Made by a program: the position numbers and the translations under genes
DNA from: Tethya wilhelma
Lineage: Eukaryota; Porifera; Demospongiae; Tethyida; Tethyidae
Assembly (NCBI GenBank): GCA_964030475.1
Contig: CAXIPT010000001.1
Span: 25,430,183 to 25,494,182, forward strand
Length of the DNA: 64,000 nt
Direction: 5' to 3'
Notes under the pieces: generated by a model
What the model was told of the DNA's origin: nothing
Seen by the model: the letters and a program-made list of their open reading frames with translations, nothing else
Databases searched by the model: none
In this document: positions 11,257-22,689 of the stretch, in pieces
Layout: the number at the start of each line of letters is the position of its first letter
Numbering within the stretch: position 1 is the first letter of the stretch

Positions 11257-13594
11257 GGATCCCTCCAGCTCGTCCTACCACCATCATTCAACGGCAGCCA
11301 TCAGCTATCAAACCAGCACAAGTCGTGGCAGTGGAGCAGAGAGATACCCCGGCTACCTCAGACACTACACCAATGGAACAGACGGCACTAACAGCACCAG
11401 CTACAGAGGAGTCCACGCACACTACCCCTACGACTGCCCCGTCGAGATCCAGAGCCAGAAGATGCTCCCTGAGGAGGAGAGAGATACACTAGTGGCTGAA
11501 ATGGAGAGGGAGTTCAGAGCTAGGAGGAAGGTGGTCCTGTCCGGCTTCCCTCCAGGAACCAGTGAGGAGGTGAGAAGGAGTCAGAGAGTATTGAACTTGG
11601 CCTCGATCGCAGTCCCCTCCTTAGCCTATTATCTGGGGGGGGGGGTTACAATGTAGAGATCTTAATCTGTGACTGAACAGTGTCGAGCTAGCTTTTGAAT
11701 CAGTTGAAGTGGTGTGTTTTGTATGGATATTTATTAGCATTGATAATTACAATAGACATGTACATGTTTAGGATAATTCATGTCTATGGAATAAATTTGT
11801 ATCTATGTATTGATCTCTCTGTAGACATTAGATGGGTTCTTCAGTAGCTTCTCTTGTACCCCCGTGTCTAGAATAAAGGATGGCACAGGTGAGATGAACA
11901 CACACACACACACACAAGAATACAGTAAATGCAACATCTGTTGTGTATGTCATGTATTTTCTGCAAAAAAAAGTGAACATATATATTATGTACAATACCA
12001 GTAGCAGAAAGAATGAAAAAAGTTTTGCACATATTACTATTCATCTATCCACATAAGAACTTCACTTCTCAATCTTTTTCCCTTCCTATGTACACACCCA
12101 CACCTACAGTTAGAGTATTGTTCCCCTCAACAGACCAAGCCAGAGAAGGCATCGCCCTCTTAAACTCCACCATGTACAAGTGTCATCGTCTCGCAGCCTC
12201 GTATGGCCATCCAGACTCCCTCCTCTTTGTGGGCAACCTCCCCTTCACGTACACGAGGGAAGACCTCTACAGACTCTTCACTCCTTACGGAGAAATCCTT
12301 CGTTGTTTCATCGTATACAGTCTCAAGACCGGTCTCAGTAAAGGCTACGGATTTGTGGAGCTAGCTAGAAGAGACGAAGCTCTACACGCTAAGCAAATGT
12401 TGGCAACCAAAGTCATTGGATTGAGAAGTCTACGTGTGGATTTTTCCGATAATGGTATGCAGACGATCGAAGATTTGCACTCTCAGACACTATTTGTGGA
12501 CAGACTTCCAAAAGGATTCAAAGAAGATGATGTTTTGAGGGATTTTTTTGCTGAATCTGGTCGGGTGAATTTTTGCCAAGTTGCCGTTACTATGGATACG
12601 GGAGTATCTCGAGGGTTTGCGTTTGTGGATATGAGTTCTTATGAGGAAGCTGAGAGTGCACAGGTCAGATGTAATGGGGCGGAGTTTGCTGGACAGGAGT
12701 TGAGGGTGTCGTTTGGTATGCCTTGTCGTCATGGAGCCTGTATACTGCACCATAGGAACAGTGTTAATTTTAGTGTGAGTATGTTTTGTAGTCTTGTTTC
12801 TGGTTCAATTTTAGTATGTAAAGAGTATTATTCCTTTTTTTCTTCTCTCTCTCTGAAACACACACACTTTCTTTCTCTCTCTCTCTCTCTCTCTCTGACA
12901 CACACACTTTTGTTTCTCTCTCTCTCTCTCTCACACACACACACTCTTTCTCTCTCACACAATATCTCTCTCTTTCACACACACACACACTCCTACTATT
13001 CAGGCTCCTGGTAGTAAACTACTAGAAACCGTAAGACTTCACCATCAGTTCAAAGAGAACACCCCTCCCTTCCAACCATTCTCCTTCTATCCCTCTGTCC
13101 CTCCCTCTCCATTGTTCCATTGTGATACCGATCTAGGCCATGCCCCTTCCTCGCCCCTTATGGACATTGCCAACATCATGACAGCAACAGTGGGTGTGGC
13201 TAAGGCGGAGTCACTGCCTCTGATGGTACGTGAAGATTAGAACTTCGAATCCATATATGGTTTATGGGTAAATTTTTATTTTCAAATTAACTGATGTAAA
13301 GTCTTTAATAATTTTCTGATATTTGCTGATCATATAGATGGTTTTAGTACTGCATATGTAGCTTTTAAATTCATGGAAGTTTTTACCGTAAAATCGTATG
13401 TTATATTTGCAGCTGTGTGTGTTTTTACTAATTTTATGTGATGTCATGTCATCCACTCGTTATTACAGGGGCTCCCTCCTCTAGACCCCTTCCAGTCATG
13501 TGACTGTGTCCCTCAGAGTGCAAGTGCCCCGGAGCTCACCTCCACCTCCTCCTCTGAACTGACCACCAGTGACGGCAGCGACCAGGACACCGAG
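10770..13594 (+). CDS. RAVER1: Raver-like PTB-binding protein with three RRMs, 3' end cut off
   Basis: Raver proteins are nuclear co-regulators that bind PTB through SLLGEPP-type peptides and influence splicing. Exons: 10770-10967, 11258-11569, 11825-11888, 12110-12774, 13004-13225, 13469-13594, all in phase. RRM1 begins at RRKVVLSGFPPGTSEE (about residue 150), RRM2 at DSLLFVGNLPFTYTREDLYR, RRM3 at TLFVDRLPKGFKEDDVL. The spacing and the VYSLKTGLSKGYGFVE segment match raver. The first 150 residues are Ser/His/Tyr-rich and not recognised. After 13594 the intron runs to the n at 14159. Sequence beyond the n belongs to antisense MSH5, so the last raver exon(s) are lost at the join. RAVER1 versus RAVER2 cannot be separated in this animal; the symbol marks the family. 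Confidence 0.85.
11219..11256 (+). repeat. (CA)n(CT)n tract at raver exon-2 acceptor
   Basis: CA repeat followed by a pure CT repeat ending in CTCTAG, the acceptor of the exon at 11258. It is the polypyrimidine tract of that intron. Confidence 0.85.
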
Positions 13595-14158
13595 GTAAGG
13601 GGTTAATTAATTCAGAGACAATGATGTAACTATGGAAATGAGGTTAAGATGTACAGTTTCATGCGCTGGTTGCTTTTGCTTGCTGACTGAGCAATTGCAT
13701 GCATATTCATCTTGCGTTTATATAAAGATGTAATCATGGATAATATTTATTTAAGATATGGCAAAATGAATTGTCCAAAAATCGGATCGTTTTGCTGTAT
13801 ATGGAAACTTACATCTATATTTGGACATGACATGCATAGTCTTTCTAGACTGAGATGTGTGTGTGCCCGGAGTTATGTTTGGCATGCGGTCATTATATTC
13901 ATGTCAGTGGTTTACTGTTAGTGTGCCTATACTTGTTGAGAACATGCCACAACATGTGTGCACTGGGAAATGGATTGTTTACATGGAGTGGTGACATGAC
14001 GTGTGTTGTTGGTGGCATGTAGTTTGGCAGAGATCGACTGGCTTGTTTCAATACACACAATAATTATATCATGTAGTTTGTATGGGTACACACATACATA
14101 TGCTGATTTAAAAATGCATGTAAATTACTTGAACTACTGTGCTACTGTTGCTGAGTAA
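13595..14158 (+). other. Raver intron cut by contig join at 14159
   Basis: Begins with a canonical gtaagg donor. No exon, repeat or RNA gene is recognised. It ends at the single n at 14159, beyond which the sequence reads as antisense MSH5. Confidence 0.6.
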
Positions 14159-14159
14159 N

Positions 14160-14710
14160 AGGAACTCTATGGCATCTTGACGGCTACTGAGCACGCTCAG
14201 ATCACACAGGGGGCGGAGAAACCACAACCTATATTAGATATATAAGATATGTAAGCCAAGTGAAATTTGCATCTTAGAATTAAGAGTATCATGCAGTGAT
14301 AGCAATCTTAGCCATTTTTGCAATATCTCTCCCTATAGAAATTTTTTGGGAGGGGAGTTTGGGAGTGAGGCTGTAAATTGATGTATGATGGTACTATAAC
14401 ACATTCTTACTTGAGTAAACGCTGACCAAGTTTAGATTTTGTTTTGTTGGCAATTCCTAGGGTAAGAGCAGATAGAGAGAAAGAAAAAAAACTTCAGAAC
14501 TGAACAAGGTTTACTTTTGCATTCTGCATTCTAGCTGGTTTGACTCACCAAAGAGTGAAAGTCCTTCTTTGGTTCCTCCTTTGCCAGCCTTGTACACAGA
14601 GGGGTGGATCTCCTTGTGGAAGATTTGAAGAGAGCTGTGGATGAAAATGGATAAAAAGAAAAACAAACAAACAAACAAACAAATAAACTGCTGTTGTCAG
14701 GAAAAGTTTG

Positions 14711-14741
<31 letters not shown>

Positions 14742-14830
14742 ACTTACCAATATGTATTCTCGTCAATATTCATAAGATTTTCTCTGTAAAGCAAAGCAAA
14801 TTATACACTAATTTACATTCTCCTCCTCCC

Positions 14831-14911
<81 letters not shown>

Positions 14912-15584
14912 CACAGCGAGTACATCTTGATGGCCAGTATATGAACCCTCTCATTGCTCTCCTCCAACTGCAATCCAACCCTCTTCTTCTCCAGGAACTT
15001 CACCAGGACCCCCACACTCTTCACCATGTTGACGGCATCCAGAGGGATGAGGGAGGATATCTGGACCACCCTCTGCTCCTCGTTAGTGGGGTCTATTTCA
15101 ACCACCCCCGGTAATTTAGGCAGGGATATGATACGACGCTTGCAAGTTTCATATTCTGAAAATGGGCACGATGAAAAAATTAAATTGGATGGAAGGAAGT
15201 AGAAACTTAGAGATAACTCAAACACACAGGCAGTTCAAGTATAACTTAAATGTAAGCAGTCATAATTCAAACGTAGGCAGTTATAACTCAAACATGAGCA
15301 GTCATAGCCAGTTGTAACTCAAATGTAAGCAGTTATAAATCATATATGAGCAGTTATGACTAAAAACTGAGTAGTTATGAGGCTACTTCTTTGAATTGTC
15401 TATTCACATGCTCATGTGTGTAGCTCGTATATATGTAAATAATGGATTTGAAACTCACTAAATTCTGTGCTGGGTAGAACTTCAATCTTACAAGATGAGG
15501 AGGAAGAACTAGAGGTGGATGTGTCATTGGCAGTGGTGGGCCTGGAGTCAGTCTGACCATCTTCAGAGCCACTCACTGCATTTC

Positions 15585-15627
<43 letters not shown>

Positions 15628-16390
15628 TAGAGACAGAGATTAACAGTAAGAATCAAACTTGCTATGCACAAACAAGTAAAGACATTTGTTTGCTGCATAT
15701 GGCAAAGTTGCTTACCGTAGTCATCCAAGACTTTCTGCAATGTGGCGTCAACTTTTGAGCTGATCAATACCATCATTGGATGAACCTCAAACAACACTAA
15801 AACAAAAATGGTTGGTGGATGAAATAGATATGTAGTTTTACGATCATCAATGCCTGACATTAGTGTTGAATGTTTGTTGTACTACATATACCTCTCTTTA
15901 GGAGGCTCAGGTTTTCACTCTCAGCTGCATCGCTCATGACGTAGAGGGTTGCCGTGTCAACCTGGTAGAACGATAGTCCCAGACGACTTCCACTGGATAC
16001 CACACACATCACTATCTGTATGGCAACACGTACACAGAAAGAAATTCCTAAATAAACACCCCCATTTACCTATACCCACATTTCAGCCGTCACGTTCTTA
16101 AATAACGCCCATATACAGCTGGCACATTTGCTCAGATAAATGCCCATATGTACTGTACTCATATAAAAACAACAGCTAAATTCAACATGCAACCACAGGC
16201 AGTATTTCAACTACACAGTAAGCCACTAAACCATCCCTACCTCCACCTCTGACGGGTCCTCGTCCTGCGAGTCCCCCAATAGGAGCAGCTGCTCGTGAGC
16301 GCCGCTCCTCTGAGTGGTGATGTCACTGCTGGTGAGATTCAGAAGGCTCTCGTCTTCCGTGTTGGAGCCCGCGCTGGTAGAGGTGTCCAT
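14160..16390 (-). CDS. MSH5: MSH5, N-terminal part (9 exons, truncated at contig join)
   Basis: Start codon at 16388-16390. Exons on the minus strand: 16241-16390, 15892-16015, 15716-15796, 15459-15575, 14915-15155, 14748-14783, 14549-14634, 14411-14456, 14160-14228 (cut). All junctions have GT-AG signals and agree in phase. The product aligns block by block with human MSH5 residues about 1-310: [20 protein letters not shown] against the family [33 protein letters not shown] against NIDQDTYSVLQIF, and [20 protein letters not shown] against [20 protein letters not shown]. The last block is cut off at the n at 14159. The rest of the protein begins about 25 residues later on the plus strand at 1724. 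Combined length would be about 855 residues, as expected for MSH5. Confidence 0.93.
14711..14738. repeat. (GT)n microsatellite
   Basis: Plus-strand GT repeat; in the sense of MSH5 it is (CA)n immediately after the donor of the exon at 14748-14783. Confidence 0.85.
14835..14910. repeat. (CA)n microsatellite
   Basis: Long uninterrupted CA repeat. In the sense of MSH5 it is (TG)n directly following the donor of the exon at 14915-15155, so the donor merges into the repeat. Confidence 0.9.
15218..15380. repeat. Degenerate about 22-bp tandem repeat (AGCAGTTATAACTCAAA)
   Basis: Six or seven diverged units around 'gcagttataactcaaa' in an MSH5 intron. A related motif ('gattataactcaagttatgac') recurs at 19915-20020 in the EGF/LamG gene, so it is a local repeat family. 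Confidence 0.65.
15586..15627. repeat. (ACAG)n microsatellite
   Basis: About ten tandem ACAG units followed by a GATAGAG imperfection, inside an MSH5 intron (15576-15715). Confidence 0.9.
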
Positions 16391-17009
16391 TATTCCACTA
16401 GTACTGCTGTTGTTGCTGGGGAGCTAGCATCTAACTACTAGAACCGGAGTAAAAGAACCACCGAGCTTTTAGATTTGACGACCATTTGGTAATGTAAATT
16501 ACCAAATTTCCCGCCAATTGCGCGGGACCTCCACCAGGCTAACTAACTCACTGGAAGAACTAAACTGTGAATGTGGTATAGCCTACACTCACTCTACATA
16601 TCAGTCTCTGGAAAAGAACCAAAGTTTGAGGAGGGTTTACTTACACTGAGTTGTTTTTCCGACAATAACTTGAAGAAGACGCCCCTTCCCAAGTCAATAT
16701 AATTTGCAGGTATGCCGGCATGTGGCTATTCATTGTAATTCCAGCTGTATTCAGTGTATAGTATAGTCTAGTCTCGTGAAATGTGTCTCAGTGTCCATTG
16801 TGATCAGTATGCTACTCAGACCCTGTCAATAACTTCACTGTTCATTTTGTTAAACTGTAGTATGCTTTGAACAAAAAACAAGAAAGCATATAACATGTTT
16901 GAAAGGATTATAAATAATAATAATAAGCTATGAGCAATAAATGGAATCCAATGGCGTGGGTGAAGCGGCTATAAATTTAAAACAATGGTACTAAACCTAA
17001 AAAACCTTT
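16391..17009. promoter_or_regulatory. Intergenic 0.6 kb between MSH5 start and EGF/LamG stop
   Basis: Tandem minus-strand arrangement: the EGF/LamG gene ends at 17010 and MSH5 starts at 16390. The MSH5 promoter should lie here. No TATA box or repeated binding motif stands out. A CCAAT-like sequence is not obvious. Nothing else is recognised. Confidence 0.35.
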
Positions 17010-20000
17010 CTAAGACACAAATTGACCTGTCAGTGCTGAGTCTAGTGGTAAAGGAGTTAATAATGAAATTGGTCCGATTGAAACTGAAAATATGTAACCA
17101 GTAAAGCCAGAATATCTGGGCAAATCTCCTTGTACAGTTGTACCAGGCGGCTCACCTCCTACAGTAATGAGAACAAAAGGTATATTGAGGTACTCATGCT
17201 GCAAGAATATTTACGGTATTATGGTGTATGTGTGAGTGCCTCCAATACCTAAATAGAAGGCGAATCTTTCATCATCAAAGAGATTTAATTCTGTGAATGG
17301 AGACATAGTGTCTGTAGTGAAATTGCCTTGTCCCTCAATCCGAAGCATCCCCATATTATCGATCCTACAGTGGGAAAAATAAGTCATGATAATAAAATTT
17401 GCATCTTTGATAGCTGTCAATGATTATTGTCTGAGCTTCTACAGTTACCTATCAACATAGATGGTGTAGTTCATCCCCAGTTGTAGTGACTGGTTGGAGA
17501 CGATTGAAGTGGGACCTGAACCCAGGTTGAACCTATACACACACATAGGATGGATAGAGGAGAAATTATTGCTTGGTAAACTGTGCATATAGGGTGATTG
17601 CTATGCCTTGTGGATAAAATGATACATAGGTATGTAGCATTTGCTTACCTGAACTCAACAAGACCATCCTGTAAGCCAACTAGGAGATAGTCGGAGGGTT
17701 GCTCCTGTAATCATATCAATACATTCATTAAGTGTTTTCCAATGTGTATGATCGAGGCTTATATATGGTTTGACAAAACAAATCTATTTTGGCAGACTTA
17801 CACTGGCTATAGCTCCAATGTAGAAGAGTAACCCGTTTAGAGAAGAAGGAGAGAATGTGATTCGGACAGCTGTACTTACTGAGAGCCTACAAGAGAGTGT
17901 AATGATAGGGTAGTCAAATTGAATGGTGAACAATGGCGACCAATTTAGTTCAATTAAACTAGCCTGGACACACACGCACAGACAACCATATGACATACTT
18001 CTGTGGAGATACATTTTCATACTGCAAGTAACCATTGGGTGATATGAACACTTGATTGAAAGATACCCCTACAATTACGACAAAAATAGCAAAACATGTA
18101 AATAACTTCTTCTCAACAAAATTCAGATAGTATACTTACTTTCTGTACAATTCTCTCCTCCAAACGGCAGAGAGCAGTTGCACTGGATGACACTCATATT
18201 GTCCTCGCTCACATAACATACTCCGTTATTCTGACAAGGATTGTTGTCCGAGCAGATTGCTGTCTCACAAAACGTACCAGCGGTACCAGTTGGACACTCG
18301 CACTGGAAAGAATTGGTTCTCACATTCTCCATACACACTCCACCATTCCTACACCCGTACATCTCACAGGGGGAGAGACCGGTGCATTCAGATATGCCCA
18401 CACCGTCAATAGCATCTGCTATCAGTTGAACATAGCCGTCCGTGAATTGCGTTTGCAATTCTCTAACACAACCAGCAAACCTGCTCGCAATGTTTAACAC
18501 TCTTGGTAAAGTGCTCACGTCTGTTGTGCCACCGAGATAGAGATTAGAGTTAAGTTGTAGTCTTGTGAAGGTGCCTGGGGAACGACCTGTTACTGGTAGC
18601 TCATCGTTTACAATCAAGTGTCCATTTTGTGCCGTACGGGATGCCACGATAGTGTGCCACTCTCCAAGAGTGAGGGAAACATTTGAGACAATCGTAGCCG
18701 GTCCTTGTCCAAGATCGTACCAGAACTCGACTCTTCCTTGTCGCAACAAGATGGCAATGTAGTCGCCTCCATTTGCTTGGCTATTGAAAAGGATAAGACC
18801 TGTTGGTAGCATCGGTCTTAGTTCGATCCTGAGGTAGGTTATGGCAAAGGAGTTAGAAAGAGTTGGATATGCAAGGTAGCTGCTTTGACCATCAAAGAAT
18901 GGGACACAAATATCCATTGCTGTAGAGAGAAAAAAATTTGTAACACGCTTACAAAAAAACTTTAAAAAATGATGTCTTATCTCAAATTTTGAACCCAAAC
19001 CAGGTGAACAGTGATACCGCACTCACCAGTATCTGAACAAGTAGGTCCATCAAACCCCAGTGGGCATAGGCAGGTGACACTCATGGAATCTTCGATGCAA
19101 GAGCCTCCATTTGTGCAAGGGTTGCTAGCACAGCTCACCACTGAGCACTCTGTGATACCACGTCCCTCAATAGCTTGGTCAATGAGTGCAATATCAATGC
19201 CATTTATCTGATGATAGATGATTGTTGAAAATTAGTATAGCAACTTGACAATCTATGTTAACACACATATCTCTATTCCAAGCCTGATTCTCATAATTAT
19301 AAACTATTGAACTTTAGGCCTAACTTCAGATATTGGCTTGTATCAATTTCAGCCACCCATTTACGTACCAATAGTGTCCCAATACATCCTGAAAATCCTA
19401 CTTCAGTGCCTGCCAACGGAGATACAGTACCGTACTCAAGAACACCACCAATGCTGAAATCACCGTCAACGGTAAGTTGTTCCAACCGGCCTGGAGATTG
19501 CAGCGTACACCCTTCGACCGGACACACATCCTCCCCGTCGAGATTAAGAGTCCCTGATCGGCCGTTCCTGGTCACTATCACAGTGTGCCACTCATTCAGG
19601 GAAATGGGATCGCTCATAACTCGAGCCAAGCCATCTCCGAGATCATAGCGTAGCTCAACTCGCTGATCGAGGAGGGAGATTGATAGGAAGTCTCGCAGTC
19701 TTAGATAGTTGCCGGCGTAGAATAGCAGTCCATTGTGGCTAGTTGGGTAAAAGGTCATCTGGATCGATAGACGTACTCTGTCAGTGAAGAGAACTGGGTA
19801 TCTAAGGTAGGAGGTCTGGCTGAACATAGGGGTGGAGATGGTCACATCTGTATGGAATGGAGAGTGGAAATATGTGGAATGGAGAATGGAAACACGTGCT
19901 TAATATTATGTAAGTTGATTGATGATAACTCAAATTATGCCATGAACGTACGATTATAACTCAAGTTATGACTTGAATGTAAGATTATAACTCATGTAAG

Positions 20001-22645
20001 TTATGACTTGAACATTATAAGCGTTAAACTAACCTTGATCACAGAAGTCACCACTGCGTCCCAGTGGACAGAGGCAGGTGAAGTTAAGTCCATCAAAAGT
20101 GGGCTGACAGGTTGATCCAGCTGCACACAGCAGTGCCCCCTCCTCACACGGATCAATCATCGTGGCACAGAGAGGACCTCTGAACCCTCTCGTACACTCG
20201 CAGATAAAACTTGGTCCTGATTCCACACACCTTGCATTATTAAAGCAAGGATCACCAGCACACAGACTGGTATTGCATTCTGATACCCCAAACCCAAACT
20301 CAGCATCGGGAATGAGACTATAGGGCTGTCCATTCACAGAGAGATGGGCAACACATCCACCAAATCCCTGACTCGTTCCGGTGATAGAAGACATATCCAT
20401 GAAGGTGATGTAGCCGCCTAGCCAGAGGTTGCTGTTAGCATTGAGGATGGTGAATGAGGACGAACTTGTACTGAGTATGGGGTCTTCACCATTAACACTG
20501 AGTGATCCACTACCGTCCGTTTCAATGGTCACAGTCACCGTGTGCCAGGCTTGTAAATCGAGTTGGAGAGAACTGGACAAGCGAGTTTGACCAGCTCCGA
20601 GATTGTAGCGATAGTGAACTTGACTGTTGATGAGAGAAATCGCGAGATGATCGTCAAAAACATTGTCAGCAAAGCTCGTGAAGAGGAGGAGGCCGTTTGC
20701 TTGAGTGAGGAAGAAAGTGAGAGAGATTTGGAGAGTGGAGTGGAGGTCAGCAACAGCAAGAGGCATGTAGGCAATGTAGGAGGTGCCACTGAACATGGGC
20801 AGGGTGATGTTCAACTCTGTGTGAATGAGAATACAACATGGAAAGAGTAGCACACAAAACTATTATGTTGTAATTGTTTAGTGGAAAATGCTTCTGTAAT
20901 AATTATTAATGCATACAGAGGGGCAAATAATATGGTTTAAACTACTGAAAACAAAGGGAAAAAACATTTAATGCATGCTCACACGACCTCCTACCTTGTT
21001 CACATGTCCTTCCTCCTCTTCCAAGTGGACACGAACAACTGAAGGTGTTTCCAAACTGAGAACACATTCCTTCAAACTGACATGGGTTTGGAACACACAG
21101 CATGCCAGGTGCTTCACAAAACTGACCAGAAAATCCTCCGACACATTCGCACATAAAACCAGGCAAGATGTTTGTTTCGACACAGGTTGCACCATTCTGG
21201 CACTGTACATATGAGCACACAGGCTCTGGGCATTGAGCTATGCCAAACCCGTATAGAGCATCGAGTACTATGCCAATTGACTGAGAGTTGATTTGTAAGT
21301 CTCTTATACAACCGACAAAGCCTTCAGTCTGCGACACCTCGTCTTGTAAGAGATTAAAGGAGCTTACCCCTCCTACAAAGAGTGGTGAGAAGAGATTGAG
21401 CTGATCTGAAGCACCCGTCGAACTTCCGTTCATCTGTAAAATACCATCCACACTGAGGTATCCAAGCTGTTGATCCCTGCTTATTGAAATAACATGCCAC
21501 ACTCCATCATCAATGCGTACATTGCTCGACAAGCTGAAATGTCCCGAACCGAGGTTGTATCGAAACATGACCAAGCCTGATTCGATTCCCAGCGAGACGT
21601 AGTCACCCATACCACTGTCAGATATGGCACTGAACAAGATGAGTCCATTTGGTTGTGAGGTAAGTAGAGTGAGGTCGATTGAGAACATGTCTTGGACACC
21701 TTCTGGCAGAGGATGGGCGAGGTACGAGTCCCCATTGAAGGATGGCACTAGAATATCGAGCTCTGTATGCAAGGAGTAGGGAGAAATGTATCCACAATAG
21801 TTAGGTATACACAAATTTGTCCCTTTTTTAACTTCATGAATAGGCTTTTTTTTAGTATTATCAATGGATGGTTTATTAACTGCATAAGTTGCCATGCATA
21901 TAGGCCCTGTTATGAATGCCATTGTGCGATTGAATGTAGCATTATTTAACAGTTAATGTACAGTATTATACAAGACTTAGTATCATGTATTAGTTACGTA
22001 CCTTGTTCACAGTTGGTTCCATCAAATCCCAGTGCACAGCTGCACACATACCCTTGAGGTGGCTGCTCAACACACACTCCACCATTCATACACGTGCTGC
22101 TGGTACAAGCCCCCATAGCACACTCAGATACATCAGCTCCCTCCACATAATCCAAGAAATCCACACTCTGTGAATTGAACTGGAGGTCAGAGATACAACC
22201 AGCAAAGCCGCTGGTTTGTGGAGTCACACCAGCGGGAAGTGAGGAGAGGTCGCTGATCCCTCCAACATAGAGTGGAGAGGTAAGAGAAAATGGTTGGGAG
22301 TTGGAACCACTTGATCCACTAAACGTGACACGATTGTCAACATACATTGTACCCACGCCATTCCGTATCGAAATGCTCACAGTGTGCCACGAAGAATCAT
22401 TTATGGGATAAAATGAACTTCGAATGGTCACATGGGGGTCTGAATTGAATTTGAACTGGAGAAGAAGGAGGCCATTTTGTAAGCCGAGAGATAAGAAGCT
22501 TCCATTGTTGCCACGTGCAAAGAGAACCAGGCCTGAAGGAGAAGCAGTTCTCAGAGAAAAAGAGATATCATAGCCAGATGGAAGGACGTCTGGAATGGAG
22601 TAGGTAAGGTAAGACTCACCGGAGAATGAGGGCACAGAGATTGCT

Positions 22646-22689
<44 letters not shown>

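Noticed and set aside
14162..14245. Apparent last raver exon ([13 protein letters not shown]... then stop) on the plus strand
   Set aside because: The same bases on the minus strand are an MSH5 exon with strong similarity and correct splice phase. The acceptor would include the n at 14159.
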